Origin: Hypericum androsaemum
Taxonomy: Eukaryota; Streptophyta; Magnoliopsida; Malpighiales; Hypericaceae
Length of the DNA stretch: 64,000 nucleotides
Reading direction: 5' to 3'
Assembly: GCA_963995505.1 (NCBI GenBank)
Contig: OZ023190.1
Location: 5,102,516-5,166,515 of the forward strand
A program made the translations under genes and the position numbers. Positions 35,430-48,286 of the stretch are shown piece by piece (position 1 is the stretch's first letter; each line of letters opens with the position of its first letter). The notes under the pieces were generated by a model. That model was not told the origin of the DNA, made no database searches, and saw only the letters and a list, made by a program, of their open reading frames with translations.

Positions 35430-37586
35430 AAGAATTAGGAGAGTGAAATGGAAGGGAACGATAGATGCTTTTCTTCGCGGCGACGAACGGGGATACGCAG
35501 CACGCGGGTCGGGTGAAGCGAAAGTGGTGTGGCCGTCTGGGTGCGGGCTGTCTAGGGTTGACGATGGGCCTGTTGTGGCTAGGGTTTCAATTTCTATTAC
35601 CTTATGATATCGCGATTTTGCATATTAGTACCATATAGTTTAAAACGAATCAATTAAGTCTTTGTTTCCAAATATCTTCAATTAAAGGCCTCCAGAAGCA
35701 GCCCGGCAATCTAAACAGCCACATCAAATTTTGCTGATCACGTGGTCTACCTATGAGTGACTACGGTTCGAAAATCTTAATTTGTATTCGATTTGTCCAA
35801 GGTTAATACGAATTATGAACCACCAAATTCGAATTAGAATACAGGGGACTTGAATTCATTTTTTTAAATTCTTTTGAATCTTTAACCCTTTTGACGTTTT
35901 AGCATGTTCCAGATCATTTGTCGCAACATACTACGACCAAGCCCCTTCCTAAAAAATTGTACACCTAGTTTTCTGTTTAACTGGCTAATCGACAAATTTT
36001 GGATATCTTGAACTGTATTTGAATCATCTACATACGAATATGAATTCAGATTCATATTAACCGCTTTAAAATTGAATTAATTTTTTGACTAATCAAATCT
36101 TAATTTGATTTTATTCATGGTCACCTCTACGCATACAATTGCACTTTTCTTTATAACAGATAATATTTTAGAAAAGTTTCAAAATAATCCTTATTATTTA
36201 TATATTTTTCAAAACTCCTGCCCAGCGTTGATCCTCCCCATGATTGTTTACCAAGGCAAAATATTTCGGGTCAAGATCGACGAGGACCTAGCCTGGGAGC
36301 CACCACATGCGCTTTACCAGGTCCGTGACGTGATTGTCTTTGAGTTCGAGGCCACCAAGCTTCAGATCCAAAGCGTTTTGGAGGAAACCCTAGACGGTGA
36401 CGTAGGTCTTTTCTGAGTGGTGTACGTGGGCAACAATTTTGGTCGGGACTGAAATGGTGCTGTGGGTGGGGGGAATGAGACATGTTTTGGTTTAGGATTT
36501 AGGATTTGAGATATTGTTTTGATATTTTGGCCACCTTCCATGTCATTTATACACGTATTATGGACCTGCAAATCTAGCACACCACGTCATTTCAAAAACA
36601 ATGACGTTTCGACCAGTAAAGCCGAGTAGCTGCTTGAGGCCTCTTCAGTGTAAATAATTGGAAAACGATCGACTTATTGATGCATTTTAATTCATAAGTC
36701 TAGTATCTTGCCATTTTGATCAACTCTCATTAGTTGACACACACTATTTTTATTATCTTGTGATTTTACACTTTGTCACACCTCTACTTGAGATTTTAAT
36801 TGATTTAACAATGTGACCAAAGTTTTACGTGACTAATAACCATATAACACATTTTATCATGCCATATCACACATTTTATCCGTATAACATGCCACTTCAC
36901 TAAATTGAGAAAAAATAGAAATTTTCGGTAGCATTCATATTCAAATCTTCATTGAGAGAAGATTGATGGTGTTGAGATTAGGGCTAACAATAAGTCACGC
37001 AAATATAATTAGTGGCATGGTATGATGTAAAACCTCTTTAAAGTGATATTGTTGGAACCGGAAAAGAATATCACTCTAGAGAGGTTATTAAGAGATATTT
37101 ATGTTTTTTCTTCCAAAAAATATTAAAATTGATTTATGAACAATAAATATGTAAATGCCAGAGAATTACTTCTATATTCAAATTACCTAAAATCTCGGCT
37201 TATAGCATTATTGAAATCCTAAATTTGATTGAGATATTTTCTTACTACAAGACGGCGATCACATGGACCATTTGAGAACAATTGAGAAGATGAATGATGA
37301 TATAAAATTTATCAAACAAATAAGTTTACCACAAACTAGTGTCTTAAATTTTTTTTTTGAATTCATGAAGTATGTAGAAATATATGTATTTATTTAAAAA
37401 TATCACTTTTTGCGAAAATTGGGACCGGGATTTAACACTAAAATTTTTGAAAAAAATTTTAGTTATTACGATAGAGGGGATACTAAATTTGAACACTAGT
37501 CCCGCTTGGGGTCAAGATTTTTTTAAATTATTTTAGAGAGATTATGAAATAACTTTATATAGGTTTTACTATAGTAGATAAAATCA
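35430..37586. other. SR promoter region, then unassigned spacer
   Basis: The first few hundred bases are probably the SR gene promoter (35430-35600). 35760-36120 carries the dispersed gaattcgaattag-type repeat also seen at 1800-1920 and 2460-2520. An open stretch at 36237-36416 (VYQGKIFRVKIDEDLAWEPP...) is not recognised and is probably non-functional. Confidence 0.4.
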
Positions 37587-38329
37587 AGTGCAAGTTGCTC
37601 TCAGGTCCTTGGTGTTTGCTTAAATCACTATTTTTTTCCCTGCTGTTTCGAAATCGAAACTTTGATCCCCCTAGTTTACTTTGTTGTACTCTAAGGTCCC
37701 TCACTTACGTCACCATTCGATTAATTTTGAAAATGACAATAATGCCCCCACAGAAAAAAAAATAGAACTCTCCTCTGTTACATTGCCCCTAACCTTCCCT
37801 CCTCCTGCGACCTACCCATCGCCGGAAAAAAAAACCAAAATGCCTCGTCGGCGGCCTAAAAAAGGAAGGCATAAGAATTGGATGGTACGATGTCACAAAG
37901 CAATTAACCACAATCGACGACGATGGTGGCTCCAGGTCTCGACGAGGATTTTGGGTCTCACCATTGTTCCAGGCCTCGCCGTAGATTCCAGGTCTCGCCG
38001 TTGTTCCAGTTCCATCGTCGTTCCAGTTTCGCTCGTCTCCTTTAGATGAAGATGGGTTTCACAGCTATTTATTTTGATTAAGTTGTTTGATTTTATATTT
38101 CAAGGAAGAAGAAGATGGGTGTCGCAGGGAAGAAGGTGTGTTTAAGTTTTTTTTAAGGGTATAAAGGTCATAGAAAAGTTATTTTGACCGATGACATCAG
38201 CAATTGACTTGGTAGGGACCTAAGAGTTCAATAAAATCAAAATAGAGGGACTGAAGTTTCGATTTTAAAATAACAGGGACAAAAACAATGATTTAAGCAA
38301 ACACCAGAGACCTGAGGACAATTTGCTCT
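37587..38329. mobile_element. MULE-like non-autonomous TIR element 4 (~743 bp)
   Basis: TIRs of about 170 bp: left AGTGCAAGTTGCTCTCAGG, right complement AGAGCAAATTGTCCTCAGG, both continuing tccttggtgtttgcttaaat, then a gttt-gaaatcgaaact block and taggtccct. Flanks AAAATCAAG and AAAATTAAT are similar but not identical, so the duplication is decayed. The interior holds tandem gaagaagatggg-type sequence and no transposase. Confidence 0.7.
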
Positions 38330-38797
38330 AAAATTAATGACATTACGTAATATATTATACACATAATAACTCAAATAACTAAGTTAGCGTGTCTCACTTG
38401 GTTACTTGGTCAATTAATTTGGAACACAATATAATGGTGTGTGAGATCGCAAAATTTTGGATAATAAAGTTAACCATACTCTTTTATATTGTTGTGTTTT
38501 CGGTATGGATCTGGATTTTTTTTTGTCTGAAAGACGTTGGGTTTTGTTCTCCTCCCAAGTAAAGTTTTGCCATTTTTACAAGGGCTAGGAATTGACCCAC
38601 CGACCTCTAAAAAATGAGGCAGGATCTGTTACCATCCTACCCACCTTGTTTTGGTGTTTTAAGAGTATTCCATCAATTTGTTGATCCAGAATTTTTAAAA
38701 AAATAACAAAAATTAAAGCAGGCTGTCTTTTATTTTAATATTTTTTTTATTGAAGTAGTCGATACTGTCTACTACAAGGATAAATGCGAGTTATTCG

Positions 38798-39375
38798 CAA
38801 GGTTTTAAAAATGACCCAGAGGTCAACCTGAAATTTGGTCCGACCTCTGGGTCAATTAGTCTGACATGTCGGATCACAGCTCCTAAGCCTCACTACCCAG
38901 CAGTTGCCTGCTAGCACAACTACAAATAACATGTACTCCATGGCTGAAAACCACCAACTGCAGCAATTCCGTAAACTTGAGCCTCAACAATCTTCACTAG
39001 CAGCGACTCGCAGCTTTACAACATCAATAACCCCAAAACACATTCTCACAACTTTCAGTTTACACACTCTCCTTTTAGAACTTTACTAGCATTGGCCACT
39101 CCACAAATCATTCCACCATTTGTCACAAATTAAAAAGAAAACCCACCAATAAATTCATTGAAGCAGTAAAATTGTGAACATTTTGTCATTGGGCCTGATC
39201 TAACAGATCAGATTTTTATGGATCAAATTTTCATGCGAACCATCTGGTCTTACAAAAAATTGGACGGTTCGTAAAGTAAGCGTTTTAATGATCAACCCCT
39301 GTACGCTCTTCAATCTGTCCATTTTGCAGTCTGACTGGTCGGATCGCCTGTCGATCCACATTTTTTAAAATCTTG
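38798..39375. mobile_element. hAT-like non-autonomous element (578 bp)
   Basis: Ends CAAGGTTTTAAAAATG (left) and, reverse-complemented, CAAGATTTTAAAAAATG (right). The 8-bp flanks are GTTATTCG (38790-38797) and GTTGTTCG (39376-39383), 7 of 8 identical. An 8-bp duplication fits the hAT superfamily. The interior has paired ggtccga/ggtcggat motifs and no transposase. Confidence 0.62.
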
Positions 39376-39639
39376 GTTGTTCGCATGTCGCTTACCCTAA
39401 TATATTTTTCTTTTTTAAAACAAACCATTTAATATTTTTCAAAATTTTATTATTTTTTACCAAAAAGGAAAAAATCACTTTTACTGGATATTGCAATTTT
39501 CCAAAATAATAGAAATATATGTATATATTAGCATTTCTTTCTTGGGATGTAATGATTGGTGATCATCCTCGGGGAAAAGACCTGCGAGTTTTGTTCCCTA
39601 ACGCTTTGCGTCTCTACAACCACCAACTGTCCTCCTAAT

Positions 39640-42600
39640 TCTCTTTTTTGAAAGGTCCTCCTCCTAATTCTCTAACCAACGTATTCCTAATTCTATCAAC
39701 TTCAAGGAATGGGGGGAAGACTGAGGCCTTCTTACCGACCTGTGGGATTCATCAGTGTAATCCTATTTTTCCTTTTTTTTTATTCTTCGCATGGAGAGAC
39801 TCTCGCATATCATTGAATAACTGGTACAAGATGGTAGATGGGCCCATGTCTACTTAACGCATCACGCTATTCCCTTTCCCAACTGATGTTCATCGGCGAT
39901 TTGATCCTTCTGTGCGAGGCCTCTGTTACCCAGGCTGAAGTGGTATGTGACCTCCTGAAGACCTTTTATGGGTGCTCGAGCAGTGTGTTAGTCTACTTAA
40001 GTCTAAATGGTTTCTCAGAACGTCGGCTCAGAGCTCGCTAGCCAGCTCAGCGAAGTGATGGGGATCTGCCTGACTTCAAAATTAGGTCAGTACTTGGGTG
40101 CCCCTATCGATCTCAGACGGAACCGTCGTCAGTCATACCACTATACTATGGAGAAGCTCAATGGCAGAGCAGGTTGTCTAACGCTCACTCGCTCGCTCAG
40201 TCCTTTCTTCTATCCCTGCTCATACGATGCAAACAAATCTTTTGCCTGCTGGTCTCTGTTGGGATATAAACTGTTGTGTGTGCGAGTTCATTTGGAGCTC
40301 CCACCAGGACCATCAGCAAATTCATTTTGTTAGTTAAGATACTATGTGCCTCTCTAAGGAGGCTGGCGACCTTGGTCTCTAACCTATGCGGAAGATCAAT
40401 ATGACATCTTTTGCCAAGCTGCCGTGGAGATTTCTCTAGTCTCAGGACCCCTTTGGGTGTGTGTTCTGATTGACAAGTACGGTAGGGTGGCATTGACCTT
40501 GATCTGTTGAAGCCAGAGCGTGGCTCCTCTGCCACCTGGCAGGCCATGGTAAAGGCCCGGCCGCTCCTTACCTACGAGCTTCATTGGAATATAGTTAATG
40601 GGCTTTGCACATCCTTTTGGGATGAACCATGACTCTCTCCCTCTCCTATCTGTAACCACCTCCTGGGAGATCTCCCTGCGGAGGAGGCCAGGAAGCGGGT
40701 AGCTGAGTATTGGTCCGCTAGGGATGGTTGGGATATCTCTCATTTAGAGGCCTTCTTGCTTATGCATATTATTCGATCTCTGACTTCAACTTTTTTGCAG
40801 GTTTCTGCGACTTGGACAGACTCACTATCATGGGCCCTTACTCAGCAAGGGCATTTCTCGACTCAATACCTGTATAAGGTTTTGTGCATGAATGTGGAGA
40901 TGATGCCTGCTGAACCGATCTGTACATGGGTTTGTGACTTGTAAGCTCATGAGAAGATTCTATTTTTCATTTGGTTATTTTGTCATGGCAAGCTGATGAT
41001 GAATGTGGAGTGGGCACAGAGGCACTTCACGGAGTGACATGTGTCCAAGATGTGGTACCAAGTCTGAGTCTCTGATGCATATGTCTCGTGATTGCAGGTT
41101 CTCTAAGACGGTGTGGACTTCCATTCTACCACAACCTCTACAAAACTTCTACACCAAGATGGATCCCGATAAGTGGTTCTGGACCATTATTTCAGACATC
41201 ACCACACCCACGAGTGACCCACCGTGGGCTACAAATTTTGTGACTACTTGCTGGTGGTTATGGTGATGTCGGAATGACTCTACTTTCTAGCCTAGCACTA
41301 CCTCGGGGCATCCCCCCTTCCCTCATAATTTTACAAGAATGTGAGTTTGCTCATGTCCTGGCAAAACATAATACTCAATTACCCTCTCCCCCCCCCCAAC
41401 CGTCGCGAGATCCTAGTTTCCTGGCAGCGATCTAGGGATAACTTCAGCAAGCTCAATATTGATGGAGCTTTGATGGGTAACCTGGATCCTGCAGGAGCTT
41501 GTAGTATCATCTCCGACTCAGGTAGCCTTTGGTTATACGAGTTCGTCAAGGGCATTGGGAATTGTACCTCCTTGGCTGCAGAGCTTTGGGATTTGGTCCT
41601 CGGACTTGAGCTGACATGGGATAGGGGGTTTTGGAGGGTTCAAGTAGAGGTGGACTCGTCTCTGGCTATCCTATGCATTGGACGAGACATGGACCGGCTC
41701 ACCCTTTGGCAACACTAATATCGAGAGCACGAGAGCTACTAGCGAGGAGCTGGGAGATTGATATCTAGCATACTTGGCAGGAGGGCAACCGTGTGGCGGA
41801 TGCTCTTTTCAAGCACACTCTGGAGATTGCGTAGGATTATGTTGTTTCTGATGTACCTTTAGTTCCTTGCTTTGAGATGTATATGGATGATTTACGGGGA
41901 GTTAGCTTCCCTCGTTGTACTCGTGCGGCCTGTGATGATTTACGGGGATTAAACTCTGTGGTTCCAACGTCAAGGCGGGTCACCCTGACCTTGCCGAGGC
42001 GCTCTTTCCCTCCTGCGAATTTTTCCTCAGGGTTTTTATAGCAGGAGAGTTTTACTGAGGCCGACAGTCGCAACCTCGAGAGAGGGGATCCCTTTTCTGA
42101 GGCTAGTAGTAATAGTAGCCATCAAGATGAGTGGTTGCACGACCCAGGTAGGAGCTCATATTATGGGTAGGCTTAGTAGTGAGCATAAAATCCAAAATCC
42201 GATGTTTGAATCCGAATCCGAAATAAAATTTGGATTCAGATTCAGATAATTTTGTGTTCGAACTCGGATTCGAATTATCCAAAAATTTTAATTCGGATTC
42301 GAATAGTAAAAAATTACATTCGGATTATCCGAATTAAAAAATTACACGATAAGCCCACAAACCTAATAACCAACAGCCCAAGTAGCGAAGCCCAATTATG
42401 TTTTCAGAAAAAAAGAAGCCCAAATATCCCAGCAACCCAATACAAAACTTACTTTAATTCCCCGCTACTGCGACCCAACATCAATCCCTTACCCCTCAAA
42501 AAAATAAATCTCATGTCTTAAAACCTAATTCCCAATTTCTCGTTATCTTTCCCAATTAGCATATCAATCTAAATCTGTTATTAAATCAATTGATTCAAAA

Positions 42601-43118
42601 TTAGAAAGAGCTATGTCAAAGAGGAGCGAGTTGGCCAGTTATCGAGGAAGACCCTACGCCCATGACCAGAGGAGGACTCGGAGCTTCAGCCTCGTGAGGC
42701 TCAAGAGGTGGATTTTTGTTATTTTTTTGATACTTGCAGCTTGAACTCCGTGAGGCTCAAGAGGTTCAAATTTGTTAATTGTAATATAGAGTTCCTTTGC
42801 AATATGCTTGTCTATGCTCCCGGAGGTTCAAATCTGTAGTGTTTGGTCTTGGTTCACGAGAATGTCTACTGTCGTAGAAGTGCTAATTGAGATGGATGCA
42901 AACTGCTGGGTTTTAACTCGGATAGTTCGGATTATCCGAGTTCGAATCCGAAAAAAATTTGGATATTCGGATTCATATAATTCGTTATTCGGACTCGGAT
43001 AGTAAAATATCTAATTCGAATATTTCAGATTTGAACTATCCAAATACTCACTCCTAGGTAGGCTGCTTTTCTGTTGTATTTGTTCTTACTTTTCGTATCT
43101 ATTCTCTCAAAAAAATTT
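39640..43118 (+). pseudogene. Degenerate L1-type LINE (ORF2 3' half), interrupted by a hAT element
   Basis: Plus-strand fragments of a plant L1 ORF2 in order: reverse transcriptase C-terminal part (LMFIGDLILLCEASVTQAEV near 39880; a block aligning with the typical LGKYLGVPL region near 40090), linker (SATWQAMVKARPLL near 40530), a zinc-binding RVT domain (MCPRCGTKSESLMHMSRDC near 41040), and an RNase H-like domain (SKLNIDGALMGNLDPAGAC near 41450; NCTSLAAELWDLVLGLELTW near 41570). Many stops and frameshifts. The hAT at 42175-43056 splits the 3' region; the LINE tail resumes at 43065 and ends ctctcaaaaaaa near 43115. The 5' limit is uncertain. Confidence 0.8.
42175..43056. mobile_element. hAT-like non-autonomous element nested in the LINE (882 bp)
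   Basis: Ends TAGTAGTGAGCAT and, reverse-complemented from the right, TAGGAGTGAGTAT. A perfect 8-bp target duplication GGTAGGCT flanks it (42167-42174 and 43057-43064). Subterminal regions are rich in gaatccgaa/ttcggattc motifs in both orientations. A middle region (about 42340-42900) has no recognisable transposase. Confidence 0.85.
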
Positions 43119-44833
43119 AGGGACTTAATCCCACCATTTAAAAAAAAAATCAGCTTCAGGGAAAATGTATACAAACACTTCAACAGCTACGGTCCTCCAC
43201 CGCATCTTAGTCTATCCATTTCGAACACGTAAGATGATTAATTTCGAACACGGTAAAGTTTGAACAAGTAATATTATACTATCAAGTAGTTTTTGGAGAA
43301 ATTGCAAAGCTTTAATCTATCATTTAGCGAAAAGCTAGGGAATCATAATATTTGTTTTAAAAGTTTTGATATTCAGAATCTTAGTGAGAATTGAATAAAA
43401 AATTTCTTAACTAAATCTAAGCTCTTTCTTTCCTTGAGTCAAAGGCAATTTGGCATTATAGCATTTGACGTATGTCGAGGATTATAAGTTTGATAAGGTA
43501 TAATTATTGGTGTAAATTTTATTTTTACAAAAAAAATTTAAATTTTTTGACACTTGAATCAATTCTTAAATTTATAGATGGCGATGGGTAAGGTAGGGTA
43601 GATTACTCATACCCTAATTTGGAGCATTGGACCCATATCATACCTTAGACCCTCGAAAATTTCATTACTAGACCTATATTCTGACCCTGAGTGTCCTCAG
43701 GGTCTGTGGAGTCTGACCCTTGGATTAAATGTAAGATATTTTTGATAATTTTTAAATATAAAATTTTAATTATATATATAATTAAAATAAATCATAATGA
43801 ATACGTGAATGTTAATCATGAAATATATAGTATATCAATAAAGAAAATTATAATTATATGTGCCTCGAATTTATGGAGACGCATATTTCAGAACTCTATT
43901 AAAATTTATAAGTAAAAAATAATAATAAAGGGTTCTAATTAGCGTCTAATCAGGGTCTAGATAGGGTAGGGTTCAAAGTAGGGTAAAAGGGTACACATAT
44001 TCATACCTTACCATAAACCGAGTCAAAGTCAACATACCCTAGACCCACGGGGTAAGAATAGGAGCCGACCCATAAGTTATGGTATTTCTTCCATCCTACT
44101 TAGATTAGCGAATCGTGATGCTGCCCATTAAAAACGACAATTTTTGTTTTGAAAGATAAAATTGTACACCATAATTACACCTGTTAGAAATTGAATATTG
44201 TACCCCGTCAAATCTTCAACGTTTTACTAAATGCCTTTGGTGGAAAAAATGACAATTATTGGATGAATATTTTTTTCCAAAATACAGATGTTCAGTTAAA
44301 AACGTTGAAAGCTAGTTTAAGAAAAATTCAAACCGTCCAATATTTTCATTATTTATTTCCTGATTATTTTCATAATTTAGTACTAGAAGATGAAGATTTT
44401 CACTATTTTTCACTCCTACTCTCCTCTAAATTGGTGTTACTTATTGCAACAGTATGCAATTTTTTAAAATTTAGCTTTTGCATGATTAAGTTATTCATTA
44501 TTTTACGGTATCCATATACTGGAGAGAATATTTAATAATATTGAAACATAAAAAGAGAACTTATATTGAAACTAAATCAAAAATCAATAGTTACTTTATT
44601 CTGTTGAAAGATATTTTTGTGTTTGTATTTATTATCATACTATTTTTCAACTTAAATACACATTGTCCCGCTCTAGTTTTTTGGATTCATATTTGATCTT
44701 ATCTTACTTACTGCATTTATATGTCTTGAACTCTCGATATATCATTTAAAAGAAAATGCTAGAACAAACTCCTACGCACAGAGGAGCACCAAATAAATAC
44801 AAAATAATTTGATATCTAATTGGATTCCAAATT
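43119..44833. other. Unassigned AT-rich spacer
   Basis: Between 43580 and 44080 there are repeated gggtagggta/taccctaccc-type phrases at both ends of a roughly 500-bp block, possibly an old TIR element, but no clean termini. No gene seen. Confidence 0.35.
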
Positions 44834-45414
44834 TGTAATACTCATATGTTCATAAAGTCTTAAGTGATCAGATTTGGACTATATATATCAACAAGGTGTA
44901 CCTCTTGAAAGAATTCTAAGGTTAAACACACTTAGCCTAGAAAAATTTCAAGATGAGTGACCTCCTACGAAGTTTCTCAGGGTGCATGTGAGTGAGGACA
45001 AAATACGCTAGAAAAGACTTGCGTTGATCTGTGGAGAAAGTCAGTCGGATCACATAGCGGTACAAGTGTTATTCGAGCGGGACCTCTACTAGTACATTGT
45101 AGTTCCGGGACTAACTAAGCTTAAGCTGGTGGGCATGTAACGCCCGGAGCCTAGAGGACAGGAAGTAATCACCGGTATGAGAGTGCACTGAAAATTAACG
45201 GCTCTTGGCAAGCATTCTAGGTGAAGAGAGACATGAATGTACTGATGCCACACTTGAAAATAAGGGATTCTAGAATTGTCTGGTATGACTGGACGAAGAC
45301 ATCGCGTATTTAAACAGGGATGAATATAATACCCTTTAATAATGTATTGAGAAAATTTTAAGTAATTTGATTGTTCACTCATGAATACGCTCACATAAGT
45401 TACGGGGCGTTACA
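44834..45414 (+). repeat. LTR-like repeat with a 5S-rRNA-derived segment
   Basis: Starts TGTAATACTCATATG, contains a 5S-like segment (44909-44986; ggttaaacacacttagcct ... gatgagtgacctcctacgaag) and ends GGGGCGTTACA. An internal TGTAACGCCCGG at 45136 mirrors that end. The 5S segment covers the A-box to C-box part of plant 5S rRNA. This recalls Cassandra TRIM LTRs, which carry a 5S promoter. No target duplication was found, so the exact element type is open. Confidence 0.5.
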
Positions 45415-46105
45415 TGATAGAGAAATGGAGAAAACGGTTCAAAAGTTTTCATGTGCAAGCTATTACCTTTTTTAGGTTGTGCGTGCTAGTGCTATTACCT
45501 TTAAATATAGCAATTAGGTTCACATATAATGGCTCTAATTGCTCTTGGTTTCAACGCGTAGTTTATTACTACTTTTCTTTGAGAATCTTTCCTGTCGCTA
45601 AAGTAAAAAGTTACTCGCAAAGTTATCCGAATTTTCAAGATGTGATATTAAATATAGCAATTACGTTCATATAAATGGCTAAATTGTTCTTAGTTTTCCT
45701 AGCATAGTTTATTACACTTCATTTGGAATCTTTCTTCATAAAAGATATATTTTTCACATAATAACAGCATTAAAATATTTATTCTCAAGGAGATCAAATT
45801 AGAGCGTGGAAACGTGATCACCTCAAGGTTGCAATTCTGAGTCACGTGCTTTTTTGCGGTCATAAACTAAAGGTCAACATAAAGTTGAATTTTGAAATGC
45901 TAAAATTAGGTAAAGAATTAAAACATTTCTTATATTTTGCTTGAAAATATATTCTTTTTTTAATGACAAAAATCTCTTATGCCTTACTAAAATTTAGAAC
46001 TCAAAATTTCTAAATTATATTAAAGTAAAACTCAACAAAGTGATATTTATTTCTTAAGATATACAATTCTGGTGTACATGGATAACACAAAATTTCGAGT
46101 CAATA
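45415..46105. other. Unassigned AT-rich spacer
   Basis: No gene or element end seen. The phrase aatatagcaatta-gttcatataa occurs twice (about 45505 and 45650). Confidence 0.35.
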
Positions 46106-46122
46106 ACTGCAGTAACAATGTC

Positions 46123-47076
46123 GATATGCACTAGAAAAAAACCCTAAAGACCACAAACCCTAAACAAAGGCAATTTTGAGATTCTAAAACTTGCAACGCT
46201 TTCGGGAGGACCGCCGGGGTCGCTCTGCAGCCGGTCACCATGGCAGGGCACCCATCCGCTACGGAGGGGGCTGGCTTCCCTCCCATGCGGTTCTTTTGGC
46301 CAGATCAGGCCGTTCAAGTACGAGGCTCTTCTCCGTAACTTCTCAACACTAGCCCTGCGGCTAGGGGACCTACTCCACCAGCCAACGCTCTGGTAGCCTT
46401 TCCAGCGACGCCTTCTGGTTCTCCCCCGGGGGTCACCAGCTGATGTCGATCTCAACAGACCCCTCATCATGGGGGCCGCCTCTCCTCCTCCTCAGTTTCA
46501 CTGAACTCCGGTCCTCAATCGCTTCTCCTCGCTCCTCCTCGCTCCTCCTTATCTGTGGCTCGTGGTCACCCTTCACATGCATCACTTCCTATCGGGCTGG
46601 ATGACGAGGGTTTCGGCGGCTGTTGGTGTTCGTGATCGGGCCATTCCGGCGATCCTAGGGCTGGCAATTTTTTCTCTCAAGGCAGCAGACGGGTGGGCCG
46701 CGTGCTTCCTCTTTATTGGGCCGAGAGTATTTCTTTTGATCCAGGCTCGTTTCGATAGTTCTACATGGGCAAGGATCTAGTTTTGTATCTGGTGGGCCTT
46801 AACATTTGGGCAGAGAGATTTTCTTTGAATCAGGCCCGCTTCGATGGATATGACTCCCACGAGTCACATGGGCGAAAGTTCTAGTTTAGGATCTATTCTT
46901 GACCATCCGGCTTGTGGTGTGCTCGAATAGAGTATCTTGTTATGGCAGCGAGTCAACTTCTACGGTTGCCCGTTTAGACCTTTATTTTTCTATATTTTTT
47001 CTTTTCTTTTCCTCTTTTCTCATCTCTTCTGTAATTTTCTTCTTCTTTTTAATAAAGTTCTTAATTAGCAAAAAAA
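46123..47076 (+). mobile_element. 5'-truncated LINE insertion (954 bp)
   Basis: Flanked by a 17-bp target duplication with 15 matches (46106-46122 ACTGCAGTAACAATGTC; 47077-47093 ACTGAAGTAACAATGCC). It ends with an A tract at 47069-47077, and the preceding 3' end resembles plant LINE tails (ttttaataaagttcttaattag). The body is GC-richer than its flanks and has no reverse transcriptase motif, so only a 3' UTR-like part or a non-autonomous relative remains. Confidence 0.7.
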
Positions 47077-47093
47077 ACTGAAGTAACAATGCC

Positions 47094-47755
47094 AAATAGT
47101 TATATTTATATAGATTCTTATAATGGAAGGTGTGATTTCCGTGGGAACGATCTGTTACATTTGTTGCGTGTACAAGCAGCCTCCTTTGAAATTGAATCGT
47201 GTGAAACTTGTTATTCGGTAAAGCTACAGAAAACGACGTGGGAAGCAAGAAAAATGTTTAGAGGGGAAAATATAAATATAGAATAATAGAACTACTATGT
47301 CAATTATTTCATCTCTAATTAATTGGTGGCCTTCATGTCTTAAATCTCAAATTAATTGCCAGCCCAATCGCAACAATTATGTCCAAACAATTCAAGATTT
47401 TGGGTTTAATAAATTCGTCGTAAAAGACTTGACTTGCGAAATTGGGGGGATCTATGTAGACTGTCTATATGGTCCCTTTTCATTAAGCATTGTTTCAAAA
47501 AATATTGTTCGATCAGTTACTTAGATTTTAAATAATTTCTTTGTTATTTGTGATGATAAATTTTGCAACAAAACTAGAAGATATGTAAAATTATTTAACA
47601 TTATAATATTTAACGTAATTACTAATATAATAATTTAAAATTTCAGATTTAATCTAACGAAATTATATCGTAAAGCATTTTTATATAGCCCATCAACAGA
47701 TTAATTATTGTCCGTTGGGATGGTAGGGTAACCGACGAGAAAGGGAAGTTGCAAG
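47094..47755. other. Unassigned spacer
   Basis: No gene or repeat recognised. Confidence 0.35.
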
Positions 47756-48286
47756 TAGGGATGTGTATTCGGTATTTACTGATTTTGATTATCAAATACC
47801 GAATTTATCGAATATCGAAATGCTAAAAAAAATTTACCGATTTCGTTCGCAAATAGTATTCGATAAATTCGGTATTTATCAAATTTACCAAAATTTTTGA
47901 AAAAATTATAATTTATCATTATATTTAATCCAAAAATGCAAACAAGGTTTCAATAAATACAAATTTAATCTAATAAGTACAAGTCCATCAAATCTAATTA
48001 GTATAAAATCTATTTAGAATATCGATTTTTTGAGGAGGCCACGCATTTTTTCGATAAATTATCAATAATTTGGCTTATATATTTATTAATATATTTGGTA
48101 AATTATTATTTCGGTAAATTCGGTAAAATATCGGTATTTACTAAAATTTATCGAATACCGATATTTACCAAATTTTTCAAAAACTTTATACTGAATTGAT
48201 TATCGAATACCGATTTACTAATACCGAACTAGATTACTAAAATTTTACCAAATTTATCGAATTCCAATTACCATTTGCTTACCCTG
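47756..48286. mobile_element. hAT-like MITE (531 bp)
   Basis: The left end TAGGGATGTGTATTCGGTA is a typical plant hAT terminus; the right end, reverse-complemented, reads CAGGGTAAGCAAATGG. Flanks GTTGCAAG and CTGACAAG match in 5 of 8 positions. The interior is filled with taccgaat/attcggta motifs in both orientations and would fold strongly. Confidence 0.6.

Noticed and set aside
36105..36416. 103-aa frame with charged residues (VYQGKIFRVKIDEDLAWEPP)
   Set aside because: AT-rich 5' half, no recognisable domain, no splice context; kept only as a remark in the spacer entry.
43561..44100. Possible hAT element bounded by gggtagggta motifs
   Set aside because: The terminal motifs at the two ends cannot be paired into TIRs and no 8-bp duplication is visible.
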